A DNA stretch of 64,000 nucleotides from Clostridiales bacterium (lineage in GTDB: Bacteria > Bacillota > Clostridia > Lachnospirales > WQUN01). The stretch spans positions 1 through 64,000 of the forward strand of contig JAISWZ010000188.1 of the NCBI GenBank assembly GCA_031270945.1, in the 5' to 3' direction. This document shows positions 1-7,606 of this stretch, piece after piece. Below the pieces are notes generated by a model. The model worked only from the letters and a program-made list of their open reading frames with translations, made no database searches and had not been told where the DNA came from. Position numbers and translations under genes: made by a program. Numbering within the stretch: the stretch's first letter is position 1; every line of letters starts with the position of its first letter.

Positions 1-97
1 AAAATTCCAACTACGCTTTGGGCGGGTCTTTTCCGGTATTTAGCGCTCTTCATCGCATAAACCAATGGCAAGCAACCCTCAAGCGCCACCCCTCAGC

Positions 98-538
98 TTA
101 CGAGTTCCACTTCGTGATCGCATTGTCAATTTCCGCCAAGTCGCGGAGATTGACTTCTTCACTGGGGCTGGCGGGGAAAAAATCAGTGTCTAAATCCATA
201 TCCCAGCGCTCCAGGCGCTCAGTGTCCAGGTTTATAATGTACGAGTAAAGGTAATTCAAATCATCTTCGTAGTCATACGAATTCATGTACCATTCCTCGG
301 AGCGCTGGCTCATTGACACCAAATCCCAAGGCAAGTCCAGCAATTCCTTTCCGTCTATGGATTCTCCGAATGGAACCATTTCGATTTTGTCAAAGAGTCT
401 TCCAATCTCCTCCGGATTGCTATTCCTGCAAAAAGTCAGCATTTGCACACCTAGACTCCATGGGTAGCCGTCGGACTCGCATGAAGAGATTTTCTCTACG
501 CCGTTGCGTTTGAAACCGTACAAAGCTCTTGTGCTCAT
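98..538 (-). CDS. hypothetical protein, GTRALYGF/DGYP paralog 1
   Basis: Protein of 146 residues with no function I can assign. It opens with MSTRALYGF and has a DGYP motif near residue 23, followed by a conserved LTFCR-like segment, a central acidic part, and a C-terminal half with NLDTERLERW and a final NLRDLAEID stretch. The start is supported by GGGAGG about five bases upstream of the ATG. It is the most downstream of five same-strand paralogs in the first 3 kb. No membrane segment or signal peptide is visible, so it is probably cytosolic. The opening GTR plus DGYP pattern reminds me of bacterial and phage hypothetical proteins that begin MGTRSLT and contain a DGYP-like motif; that relationship is only a suspicion. 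Confidence 0.75.
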   Translation of the reverse strand: MSTRALYGFKRNGVEKISSCESDGYPWSLGVQMLTFCRNSNPEEIGRLFDKIEMVPFGESIDGKELLDLPWDLVSMSQRSEEWYMNSYDYEDDLNYLYSYIINLDTERLERWDMDLDTDFFPASPSEEVNLRDLAEIDNAITKWNS

Positions 539-638
539 TGCATCCTCCCATAATTGTAAAAATCAATATCAAATCTAATTCATTATACCACTTTATTAGA
601 CAAGATCAAACCAGTGCCGCCAATTGCGGGCATGCAAA

Positions 639-663
639 AAGACGGGCAGATTGCGCCCGTCTT
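639..663 (-). terminator. intrinsic terminator of paralog 2
   Basis: A 9-bp stem (AAGACGGGC at 639-647 paired with 655-663) with a 7-base loop. On the minus strand it is followed by a T tract (TTTTTGC). It lies downstream of the gene at 830-1261, read leftward. The rest of the 539-829 gap repeats sequence found just downstream of paralog 1, so the duplication unit included flanking DNA. Confidence 0.7.
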
Positions 664-829
664 CAAGATATCGAGTTTTAAGTTTTTAAGTCTCTAGATA
701 CGATAGCTAAGAAAATCGCCAATATCACAACAAATTTCCATCGACGCTTTGGGCTGGTCTTTTCCGGTCTTTTCCGATCATCATCCCAAAAAACCAATGG
801 CAAGCAGCCCCCAAGCGCCACCCCTCAGC

Positions 830-1261
830 TTACGAGTCCCACTTCGTGATCGCTTTGTCGATTTCCGCCAAGTCGCGGAGATTGACTTCGCTGACAAGGG
901 AACAGGTTGAGCCGAAATCCTTGCTATCCCAGCGCTCCAGGCAATCTGTGTCCAGATTTATAATATACTTGTACTGGTAGTCAGTGAAATCTGCCATGTC
1001 GTACATGTACCATTCCTCAGAGTGATCGCTGTTGGGCGTCAAGTACGACCAGGGCAAGTCTAACAGTTTCTTCCCTTTTACAGACTCCATTTCTTCCACC
1101 AACTCAATTCTGTCGAAAAGGCTATTCATCTCTCCCAAGTCGCTGTTCCTGCAAAAGTCCAGCATTGTAACACCCAGGCCGCTTGGGTAGCCGTCACAAT
1201 GGCAGTAAGAGATTTTCTGCTCGCCATTGCGTTTATAACCGTACAAAGCGCGTGTTCCCAT
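830..1261 (-). CDS. hypothetical protein, GTRALYGF/DGYP paralog 2
   Basis: Protein of 143 residues, the closest relative of paralog 1. They share TRALYGxKRNG near the N-terminus, the DGYP motif, an SEEWYM segment in the middle, and the VNLRDLAEIDxAITKW C-terminus. It begins MGTRALYGY and has AGGAGG six bases before the ATG. Noncoding sequence downstream of its stop is also similar to that of paralog 1, which points to recent tandem duplication. It has its own terminator at 639-663. Function unknown; no catalytic motif recognised. Confidence 0.75.
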   Translation of the reverse strand: MGTRALYGYKRNGEQKISYCHCDGYPSGLGVTMLDFCRNSDLGEMNSLFDRIELVEEMESVKGKKLLDLPWSYLTPNSDHSEEWYMYDMADFTDYQYKYIINLDTDCLERWDSKDFGSTCSLVSEVNLRDLAEIDKAITKWDS

Positions 1262-1303
1262 TGAATCCTCCTGTCAAGCGATTTTTTTCTGAAACATGGC
1301 TAT

Positions 1304-1420
1304 CTTAGTGCATGGCACCGAAAAAATCCTGGCGAATGCTTCTACTAGTTTGCTCGGGCTTTTGCGAGCAAACATCCGGATTTTTTCGGTGCTTCGGAAT
1401 TACTTTTGGGATGCACTAAG
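1304..1420. repeat. palindromic MITE-like element with 10-bp terminal repeats
   Basis: The ends are CTTAGTGCAT (1304-1313) and ATGCACTAAG (1411-1420). Inside is a perfect 15-bp inverted repeat, GCACCGAAAAAATCC (1315-1329) with its complement at 1378-1392, then a smaller inner hairpin around a GTTTGCTCG arm. It sits between paralogs 2 and 3. Related elements occur near 19.5 and 50.7 kb with the same GGCACCGG/AAAAATCC inner arms. It contains no ORF. Confidence 0.75.
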
Positions 1421-1907
1421 CGTATTCCCCGTTCTCCATTTCCGCAATCGCCTCTTTTATTGCAGACTGGTCGCAGAGATCAACTTCCTTGTTCAGCGTG
1501 AGCTCCTTGTGGTTTTCCCAAATCTCCAAACGCTCAGTGTCCAGGTTTATCACGTACTTGTATGAGAAGTGCAGGTGGGACATGTCTATCATGTACTTGC
1601 ACTTTCCCTCTCCAAAGTACGCGCCCAACTCGCCTTGGGTCTTCCTGAGAAGGCAGTACCAATCATCTGCCGTCTTGTTTGACACGTTCAGGTCCAGCCA
1701 AGCCATGCACGAGAGGATCTGCTCTGTCGTTGGATGAGAGTCTTGAGCTACCATCACTATCTCTTTGAAGCGCTTCTTCAGCTTCTTCAAGCTCTTTTTC
1801 TTGCAAAACGCCAAGATTTTTACGCCCAGCTCGCTTGGATAGCCATCGCAGTGGCAATAGTTGATCTTGTCCTCCCCCTTGTAGCGGAAGCCGTACAATG
1901 TGCTCAT
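1416..1907 (-). CDS. hypothetical protein, GTRALYGF/DGYP paralog 3
   Basis: Protein of 163 residues. It begins MSTLYGFRYKGEDKI and carries CHCDGYPSELG, so it clearly belongs to the same family. It is longer than paralogs 1 and 2 because of a middle insertion containing DDWYCLLRKTQGELGAYFG, which it shares with paralog 5. The C-terminal half has YVINLDTERLEIW and an acidic helix-like tail. A GGGGGA ribosome site precedes the ATG. The stop codon lies within the right end of the repeat element at 1304-1420, so the element abuts the gene end. Function unknown. Confidence 0.75.
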   Translation of the reverse strand: MSTLYGFRYKGEDKINYCHCDGYPSELGVKILAFCKKKSLKKLKKRFKEIVMVAQDSHPTTEQILSCMAWLDLNVSNKTADDWYCLLRKTQGELGAYFGEGKCKYMIDMSHLHFSYKYVINLDTERLEIWENHKELTLNKEVDLCDQSAIKEAIAEMENGEYA

Positions 1908-1919
1908 GGAATCCCCCTA

Positions 1920-2324
1920 TTAGGCATCCGCCGCCTTCATCGCCTCAACCGCTTCATCAACGCCAGGGAAATCGTTGAATTCCAGTTCCGCAGCCAGCTT
2001 CCATTGCCTATAGTTAAAGCGCCAGAACTCGATTTTCGCCTCGTTCAGGTTGATGACGTACTTGTACTTGAAGCTTTCTTTTTCGTACGGCACACCAGGG
2101 ACATAGCCCATCGTTTTATACATGTATTCCTCCAGGTCTTTTATCCCTGACTTGAACTCCATCAGCGCGACTTTCTCGAAACGCGCCCTCATTACGCGCA
2201 AGCTGTTGTTGACGCAGAATTGCGCCACTTCACGCCCTAGCGTGCCCGGATCGCCTTCCTCGTGGCATACAGCCAGTTTCTCGTCTTTTTTATAGCGAAA
2301 GCCAAACAGTGCTCCTTTGCTCAT
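1920..2324 (-). CDS. hypothetical protein, divergent DGYP-family paralog 4
   Basis: The ORF track extends to 2459, but I place the start at the internal ATG at 2324. It has GGGAGG six bases upstream and begins MSKGALFGFRYK, matching the family N-terminus. The resulting 134-residue protein is the most divergent member: DGYP is replaced by EGDPGTLG, and the central and C-terminal parts are shorter. It keeps KYKYVINLNEAKIEFW, equivalent to the NLDT..LE.W block of its neighbours. It lies 12 bases downstream of nothing else in its frame and 12 bases before paralog 3. Function unknown. Confidence 0.7.
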   Translation of the reverse strand: MSKGALFGFRYKKDEKLAVCHEEGDPGTLGREVAQFCVNNSLRVMRARFEKVALMEFKSGIKDLEEYMYKTMGYVPGVPYEKESFKYKYVINLNEAKIEFWRFNYRQWKLAAELEFNDFPGVDEAVEAMKAADA

Positions 2325-2465
2325 GAAGCGCCTCCCTAAAAATTTTATCGTTTTGAAAAAGCAAGCGCATAGGCTATAACGTCTCCGGTCCTCCCGCCCC
2401 GACCAATTCATTAATTCTGCACTGCACGCTTGCTTAGCAACGAGTTTCCCAACTAACAAATTTTA

Positions 2466-2960
2466 TCAGTATGCGCCCTCGTACCCGTCAATCGCCTCAT
2501 CAACCTCTGACTTGTCGCGCAAATCCACCTCGCTGTCCAATGTCAAGTCCTTGCCGTTGCTCCAAAACTCCAGCTTCCCTGTATCCAGGTTGATGATGTA
2601 CTTGTATTCGAAGTTCTCAATCTTTGAACTGTCCAACATGTACTCGCACTTTCCCTTACCGAAGTATGCGCTTATTTCTCCCTGCGTCTTCCGGAGAAGG
2701 CAGTACCAATCGTCAGCGCTTTTGTTCGACACGTTCAAATCCAGCCAAGGCATGCACATCAGGATCTGTGTTTGCGTAGGCCTTGAATCCAAGTCCACCA
2801 TAATGATTTTCTTGAAGCACTTGCGCATCTTTTTCAGGCTCTTTTTCCTGCAAAATATCAGCATTTTGCGCCCCAGGCAGTCAGGGTAGCCATCCATCTG
2901 GCAGTAGCCTATCTTTGATTCTCCCTTGTAGCTGAATCCGTATAACGCTCTTGTGCCCAT
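2466..2960 (-). CDS. hypothetical protein, GTRALYGF/DGYP paralog 5
   Basis: Protein of 164 residues and the first gene of the five-paralog run. It begins MGTRALYGFSYKGESKIGYC, has DGYPDCLG, and shares with paralog 3 the DDWYCLLRKTQGE insertion and the KYIINLDTGKLEFW block. GGGAGG lies seven bases before the ATG. Several Cys residues (CQMDGYP, FCRKK, WYCLL, KCEY) are shared with paralog 3, but I see no metal-binding spacing that I trust. Probably cytosolic. Function unknown. Confidence 0.75.
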   Translation of the reverse strand: MGTRALYGFSYKGESKIGYCQMDGYPDCLGRKMLIFCRKKSLKKMRKCFKKIIMVDLDSRPTQTQILMCMPWLDLNVSNKSADDWYCLLRKTQGEISAYFGKGKCEYMLDSSKIENFEYKYIINLDTGKLEFWSNGKDLTLDSEVDLRDKSEVDEAIDGYEGAY

Positions 2961-3283
2961 ATTATTCCTCCCTGATTATAAAATTCCCTGCACGCTTGCT
3001 TACGTGAGTCGAACCGCCAAATCCCAACGTTTCTCCTCATTGAAAAGTATTATAACATCAAGCGAAAAAACTGTCAATACTTTTATGCAACATTTTTGCC
3101 TCGTGATTGCTGGCTTGCCTTTTGCCAGAATGTTGGTATCAATGATTAAATTCCATGGTGGATTATGGTACGTAGCGCAACAGCGTGCCCAATCAATTCC
3201 TATCTTAACCCCTAGCCAATTAATCCCTATCCCGATCTTTCCTCCCACCCCCCTATTCACGCCTTCCTTCCCTCAGCATCCTA

Positions 3284-3312
3284 TTGACTCAAATCCTGAG
3301 CTATGATAAAAT
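3284..3312 (+). promoter_or_regulatory. sigma-A type promoter of the MATE gene
   Basis: TTGACT at 3284-3289, a 17-base spacer, then TAAAAT at 3307-3312. It lies 134 bases before the MATE start codon. The rest of the 2961-3283 gap shows no gene. Confidence 0.7.
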
Positions 3313-3321
3313 CCCCTTGAA

Positions 3322-3420
3322 CTTGCACCTAGTGCAAGAGCAGTCATCGGAGGGGGCATAATCGTAATTATGCACCGACAAGATGCCAAGTGAGCTTGGA
3401 TAATCTTGCCGGTGTTTTTT
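3322..3420 (+). promoter_or_regulatory. structured leader or attenuator before the MATE gene
   Basis: Three consecutive hairpins lie between promoter and gene. Hairpin 1 is a perfect 7-bp stem with loop CTA at 3322-3338; it sits at the expected transcription start and could instead be a repressor operator. Hairpin 2 is GCATAAT, loop CGTA, ATTATGC at 3356-3373. Hairpin 3 spans 3373-3414 with a nearly perfect outer stem, an inner CCAAG/CTTGG stem and TTTTTT at 3415-3420, so it is a convincing terminator only 26 bases before the start codon. A premature terminator upstream of a drug-type transporter suggests regulated readthrough. I do not recognise a named riboswitch class. Confidence 0.6.
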
Positions 3421-3446
3421 GATCCCGGCAAAAACAGGAGGCAATT

Positions 3447-4781
3447 GTGGACATCAAGACAGGCAACATCAAGAAACTCTTTTTCCACTACCTTTTTGCA
3501 GGGATGGGCAGCTCTGTTATCAGCTCCATTTATACCACTGTGGATACGATGGCTTCAGGACAGTATGAAGGGCCCGTGGCAACAGCCGCGCTTTCAGTCA
3601 TCACCCCGATATTCACGCTCTTCATGTGCCTAAGCCTTCTTATAGGCATCGGAGGCGCCATCCCCATGAGCATATTGAGGGGAGAAGGGGATGAGGAGAA
3701 ATCAAATGAGTTCTTTACCCTGTCCCTCTTTTATGGCATCATCGTTTGCGCCATCTGCACAGCCTTCATCTCAATATTCAGGGAAGATTTCTTGCGCCTT
3801 TGCGGCGCGAATGACGAAGTCCTCCCCTATGCGCTGGCTTACATCAAATGGGTTATCGTAGCCATCCCCGCCTTCTTCCTGGGCGTGATCTTAAGCGTGT
3901 TCATCCGCAATGACGGCGCCCCGTTCTTGGCAATGCTTTCAGTCATTTGCGGCGGCGTCTTTAACATATTTGGCGACATCTTCTTTGTCTTCACTCTCGA
4001 CATGGGCATAGAAGGCGCAGGATTGGCCACCATGCTTGGCCAGATGGTCTCCATTGCAATTCTTTTCACCCATTTTCTGAAAAATAAGTGCAAGCTCAAG
4101 ATCGTGAAGCCCAAAAAAATCTTGAAAAAGACTCTACATATAGCTCAAATGGGGTTTTCCCCTTTTATCGTTGATCTGTCTTACGGCTTCGTTGTCCTCA
4201 TATTCAACAACCAGATCATGCGCTACTCCAACGCCACTTACCTGGCTATCTACGGAGCGCTGGCCGCCGCAACCATCCTGATCCAGTCCCTGTTCTATGG
4301 AGTAGGCCAGGCGATCCAGCCGCTAGCCTCCGTAAATTTCGGAGACAGAAACTTTGGCCGCGTTAGCTCTATACTCAAATATGCCCTCATTACCTCCATT
4401 GTCATGGGGCTTCTTTTCTTCTCCGTAGCCATCTGCTTCCCTGAAGCCATTCTCAGGATGTACATGGATGCAACCGACGAGATCATAGAGCATGGGACAG
4501 TCATTGTCCGCATATTCTCTTTCGCCTTTTTGACCCTAGGCATAAACGTAGTCTCCAGCTACTTCCTTCAGGCGATTGAGCTTTCGTCCAGCGCCCTGAT
4601 CATCTCCCTGCTCAGGGGCTTCGTAATCTGCCTAATACTTCTATTCCTCCTCCCAGCCGCTTTCGGCTTTGGCGCCATTTGGCTGACTCTTCCCCTTACC
4701 GAGCTCATGACTCTCGTCTTTGTAATTTTTGTCCTGAGAAGAAAGCGAGCGCACTTTCAAAAGAGATCCGCGTCCGAGTAA
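3447..4781 (+). CDS. MATE family efflux transporter
   Basis: Integral membrane protein of 444 residues with about twelve hydrophobic segments in two similar halves, as in the MATE (multi antimicrobial and toxin extrusion) family, which exports cationic drugs or metabolites using Na+ or H+ gradients. Typical features are an early GMGSSVISSIYTTVDTMASGQ segment, a GIGGAIPMSILRGEGDEEKS loop, and repeats of these in the second half (GVGQAIQPLASVNFGDRNF). Start is GTG with AGGAGG seven bases upstream. The gene stands alone behind its own promoter and attenuator-like leader, which is its likely control point. Substrate cannot be predicted. Confidence 0.9.
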   Translation: MDIKTGNIKKLFFHYLFAGMGSSVISSIYTTVDTMASGQYEGPVATAALSVITPIFTLFMCLSLLIGIGGAIPMSILRGEGDEEKSNEFFTLSLFYGIIVCAICTAFISIFREDFLRLCGANDEVLPYALAYIKWVIVAIPAFFLGVILSVFIRNDGAPFLAMLSVICGGVFNIFGDIFFVFTLDMGIEGAGLATMLGQMVSIAILFTHFLKNKCKLKIVKPKKILKKTLHIAQMGFSPFIVDLSYGFVVLIFNNQIMRYSNATYLAIYGALAAATILIQSLFYGVGQAIQPLASVNFGDRNFGRVSSILKYALITSIVMGLLFFSVAICFPEAILRMYMDATDEIIEHGTVIVRIFSFAFLTLGINVVSSYFLQAIELSSSALIISLLRGFVICLILLFLLPAAFGFGAIWLTLPLTELMTLVFVIFVLRRKRAHFQKRSASE

Positions 4782-4855
4782 GGCAGACCAAAACCTTTTA
4801 TAACTTGAAGTGAAATTCTTCCAGTGCGTAGCGGTGCAGCCGAACTCAGGGTATG

Positions 4856-5192
4856 GATTTTCGGCAAAAAACAACCCTGTGGATAACTCGATGAATTTCT
4901 AGCAGAGCGAGGCATTGGGTTAAATAATGGCCGAATCATGGGCTTCGTCCTCTCGTTTGATTTTGAATTCGCGTTGAAGCGCCCAGGATCGAGTGGGATG
5001 AGGCGCGTCAAGCAGGTGATTAAGGAGATGATTTTCGGCAAAAAACAGCCTGTGGATAACTCAAGGAATTTCTTAGTTTTTCGCGTGAGCGGGGCATTGG
5101 GTTAAATAAAGGCCGAAGAATGGGCTTCGGTCTCTCTTTTGGCTTTGAGTTCGCGTTGAAGCACTCAGGAGCGAGTCGGATCAGGCGCACCT
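4856..5192. repeat. two tandem ~174-bp repeats, each with a perfect DnaA box
   Basis: Copy A begins near 4856 and copy B near 5030. Both start GATTTTCGGCAAAAAACA, continue with CTGTGGATAACTC and GGCATTGGGTTAAATAA, and end with TTCGCGTTGAAGC followed by GGATC-like sequence. TGTGGATAA at 4878-4886 and 5051-5059 is the exact complement of the DnaA box TTATCCACA. No gene is visible in the block. The ORFs reported across it are shadows of the repeat. Confidence 0.75.
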
Positions 5193-5277
5193 CTCTTATA
5201 AGATGTCGGATTCCATTATTTGCGAACAACGCCTCATCCGGTTATTTCGTTGCGCCGCAGACGCAGAACCTTTTTTA
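5193..5277. repeat. 85-bp dispersed repeat, copy 1
   Basis: This segment is nearly identical, in reverse complement, to 19397-19480. Both contain GATGTCGGATTCCAT or its complement, a CATCCGGTTAT block and GCGCCGCAGACGCAGAACC. Neither copy contains an ORF or a transposase, so it is an intergenic element present in opposite orientations. Confidence 0.75.
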
Positions 5278-5290
5278 CCCACGCCAAACT

Positions 5291-5316
5291 GAGGCAGAGC
5301 GGAGCTCTGCCTCTTT
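5291..5316 (+). terminator. hairpin with T tract
   Basis: GAGGCAGAGC (5291-5300), loop GGA, GCTCTGCCTC (5304-5313), then TTTGTTTTG. It reads as a rho-independent terminator on the plus strand, although the nearest plus-strand gene (MATE) ends 500 bases upstream. Confidence 0.5.
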
Positions 5317-5317
5317 G

Positions 5318-5410
5318 TTTTGATCTTTTCTTTTTGCTCTTTGATCTTTTCTTTTTGCTCTTTTCTTATCGCTCTTTTTTTCTCTTTTTCTCTTCTCTTC
5401 TCTTTCTATC
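5318..5410. repeat. T/C-rich short tandem repeat
   Basis: Pyrimidine-rich tract in which TTTGATCTTTTCTTTTTGCTC occurs twice, then degenerates into TCTTTTTCTCTTCTC-type sequence. It lies directly downstream (minus strand) of the gene ending at 5411. Confidence 0.6.
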
Positions 5411-6076
5411 TCACTTCACAAGCATCCATTCCAGCGCCCTTTTAATGTTGTCCTCCCTTATAGTGCTAGTGACAACACCCATTACGTACCCTTCTATCTG
5501 AAATCCAGACAGCTCTTTCACTTTGGACGCGTCCAGGACGCATTTCACCTGAACTCCTTCTATCAAAGCGCTTTGCACTCCAAAGTATTCCTCATCTATC
5601 CCAGGAGGGAGAAAAGGCGTGATGTCTTGAACCATCTGCTGCTCGGCGTAAGTAGGCAATAGCTCTTCAGGAAATAGCATGAGGTCAATCTCGTTTGCGG
5701 CCACCATAGCGAAGAGCTTTTGCGCGTTTGCCATGTCTACCTGGGGATCTCCGGACTCGCTCATGAACATGATAGCCATGGCTTCAAGATCCTCCAGCTC
5801 CTCCGGGGTCATGACAGCCGCTTCCATAGCCCTTGCGTAAGCGTCCAAAGCCTCGTCTGTCTGGTATCCCTCCAGGAATGCCGTCTGAACGAAGGCTTTT
5901 TTCGGCGGATGGATCCAGATCGTGTCAACCAAGCTCCAGATGATAAATATTCCGGCCAGCGTCGCTATTATGGGTATCTTGTAATATTCCCAAATATACT
6001 CCAACTTTCCCTTAAAGCTCATTCCCTTGAGCTTTTCCGCCTCAAGCCGGCAGTATTCGCTCACTTTTTCCAGCAT
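5411..6076 (-). CDS. single-pass membrane protein of unknown function
   Basis: Protein of 221 residues. A short basic cytoplasmic part (about 1-35, with KLKGMSFKGKLEYIWEYYK) precedes one membrane helix at about 36-52 (IIATLAGIFIIWSLVDTIW). The remainder is an extracytoplasmic acidic domain of about 165 residues with a Met-rich region and a segment, EIDLMLFPEELLPTYAEQ, that resembles the ligand lobe of solute-binding-like proteins. Proteins of this layout are common and uncharacterised in Clostridia. The ATG has only a weak ribosome site (GAGAAG). It lies 107 bases downstream of the DUF6062 gene on the same strand, so the two may be cotranscribed. Confidence 0.7.
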   Translation of the reverse strand: MLEKVSEYCRLEAEKLKGMSFKGKLEYIWEYYKIPIIATLAGIFIIWSLVDTIWIHPPKKAFVQTAFLEGYQTDEALDAYARAMEAAVMTPEELEDLEAMAIMFMSESGDPQVDMANAQKLFAMVAANEIDLMLFPEELLPTYAEQQMVQDITPFLPPGIDEEYFGVQSALIEGVQVKCVLDASKVKELSGFQIEGYVMGVVTSTIREDNIKRALEWMLVK

Positions 6077-6183
6077 GGCACTTGCATCTTCTCTCTTTTC
6101 GGATTATACTTTATTTGTCGCTATTGATGCGCGCATAGTGAAATTCTGCGCATATGCAGCCAAATTTCGCGCAGGGCACGGCC

Positions 6184-6891
6184 TCACGCGCCATCTTCTC
6201 CTGAAAGCGCATTAATCGCTCTCGGCAAAGCGTCCCTGGAGTCCCCTTCGGGTTCGTCTTTGTAGCGATAGTCAAATTTCCTGATGAAGAGGTCGAGATC
6301 AGCGTCTAATTTTGCCAATATCTTGTCTTCTGTTTCTGACAGCTTCGCCTGGAACTCCCCTTCGTGGGTTCCGTTCAAGTATTTTTTCCCAGATTCCCTG
6401 AGCATGGCAAAATGGGGAACGCAAATGGGGGACTTTTCAAACGCGGCCCGAAGCTCTTTCTCCTTTGGCCACATGTAAAAGAACGTGCTCACGTACCTGT
6501 CGAAAGTTCCGCCGATCCTGTCACAAATGTAGCAGCTTCCCAGTACTGTTCCATAAGCGCTTGAACCCGCTTCTTCCGCCTTTTTGAAAAAGCCCTTGCG
6601 CTTGGCAGATGTCTCCTTGGGAAGAACCGACATGTTCTTGATTACCCTCTTCAGGCGCGTTCCAACCATCAGCGCAAGACCCAACCGATTCTGCTGCTCA
6701 TACATCATTACCAGGTGCCTGCGGCAAAATCCCTTGCGGTCTGTTTCCATCCGGATGTCGTCCTCCATATAGGAAGGGCCAAGCATGAAGTCTATGCTGT
6801 CCTTCTCCAGCTTGCGCCTCATGGCGCAAAACGGGCATCCGTCCTGGTTGAACGCGTCCATGACCGGAATGGTGTATATTTCTTCTTTCAT
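6184..6891 (-). CDS. DUF6062-type protein
   Basis: I set the start at the second in-frame ATG (MKEEIYTIPVMDAF), which has GGGAGG six bases upstream, giving 235 residues. The N-terminal DGCPFCAMRR carries a CxxC pair, a second pair-like motif is CYICDR near the middle, and single Cys/His residues occur at FCRRH and CVPHF. This layout fits the clostridial family I know as DUF6062, whose function is unknown; the Cys/His set suggests metal or redox chemistry. No signal peptide or membrane helix. Family assignment is from memory of the N-terminal CPFC pattern. Confidence 0.75.
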   Translation of the reverse strand: MKEEIYTIPVMDAFNQDGCPFCAMRRKLEKDSIDFMLGPSYMEDDIRMETDRKGFCRRHLVMMYEQQNRLGLALMVGTRLKRVIKNMSVLPKETSAKRKGFFKKAEEAGSSAYGTVLGSCYICDRIGGTFDRYVSTFFYMWPKEKELRAAFEKSPICVPHFAMLRESGKKYLNGTHEGEFQAKLSETEDKILAKLDADLDLFIRKFDYRYKDEPEGDSRDALPRAINALSGEDGA

Positions 6892-7141
6892 ATTTGCCTC
6901 CCGCAGCCGCATCAGTGATGCGCCTAGATTTCTGATGAGGATTGTCTTTGGTTTAGAATTCGGGCTTGTCCCAGCTGTTTTTCTGGAACATCCCGTGTTT
7001 TCGAGCTTTATCGCTTTGTCTGCTTAACGGATTCCCGGAATTAAGAGCTTTGTACACCAGTCCTATCATTCGATCCCGGATTTCCGCGCTTTTGCATAGG
7101 TTTTGCTAAGTTTCCCGACATCCTCAGCCTTTGTTTAATTT

Positions 7142-7230
7142 CTTAGTGCATATCCCAAAATTCCGGCAGTGGCGCGATGCTTCTACGCGTGACTTTCACA
7201 AGCCATAAAATTAATTTTGGGATATGCCCA
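7142..7230. repeat. palindromic element with GCATATCCCAAAATT ends
   Basis: GCATATCCCAAAATT at 7148-7162 and its exact complement at 7213-7227, with GTGCATA/ATATGCCC edges. No ORF. It is one of the dispersed family also seen at 19.5, 48.4 and 50.7 kb. Confidence 0.75.
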
Positions 7231-7296
7231 TAAATCTCAAGCGCTTGCACTTGCCCAAACCTTCAGGCTTCCAAGTTTCAAGGAAAAAGCCTGTTA

Positions 7297-7401
7297 TGCC
7301 AACGAGCGGCAAAACTATAATTTATTTATCGTTAGTAAAGCATATCCGCCTTCCTTCATGCGGGCAACGATAAATAACTCCATATTTTAGCGCTCGTTAG
7401 T
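7297..7401. repeat. second type of palindromic element
   Basis: Imperfect terminal inverted repeats of about 34 bases. The outer arms are AACGAGCG near 7299 and CGCTCGTT near 7391. The inner arms, TTATTTATCGTT (7322-7333) and AACGATAAATAA (7366-7377), are exact complements. No ORF inside. The rest of 6892-7606 shows no gene. Confidence 0.6.
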
Positions 7402-7606
7402 TAATCGTTTGCACAAGCCCTCGTCAAACCCAGCCGTGTTTCCTATGGGAAGTATAGCATAACATTTTGGGGCTTGCATTAAAAAAGAGAGGCCTATTAT
7501 TAGAATTAGGATTTTTTTCGCGCGAGCAAAGCACCGTTCGCGAGTATATCACCTCCAAAGAAAGCATTTTGCGCGGCTTGCCGCGCCTTGGAAAAGAGGC
7601 TATAAA

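Noticed and set aside
2953-3306. 117-residue plus-strand ORF before the MATE gene
   Set aside because: No ribosome site; ends inside the MATE promoter.
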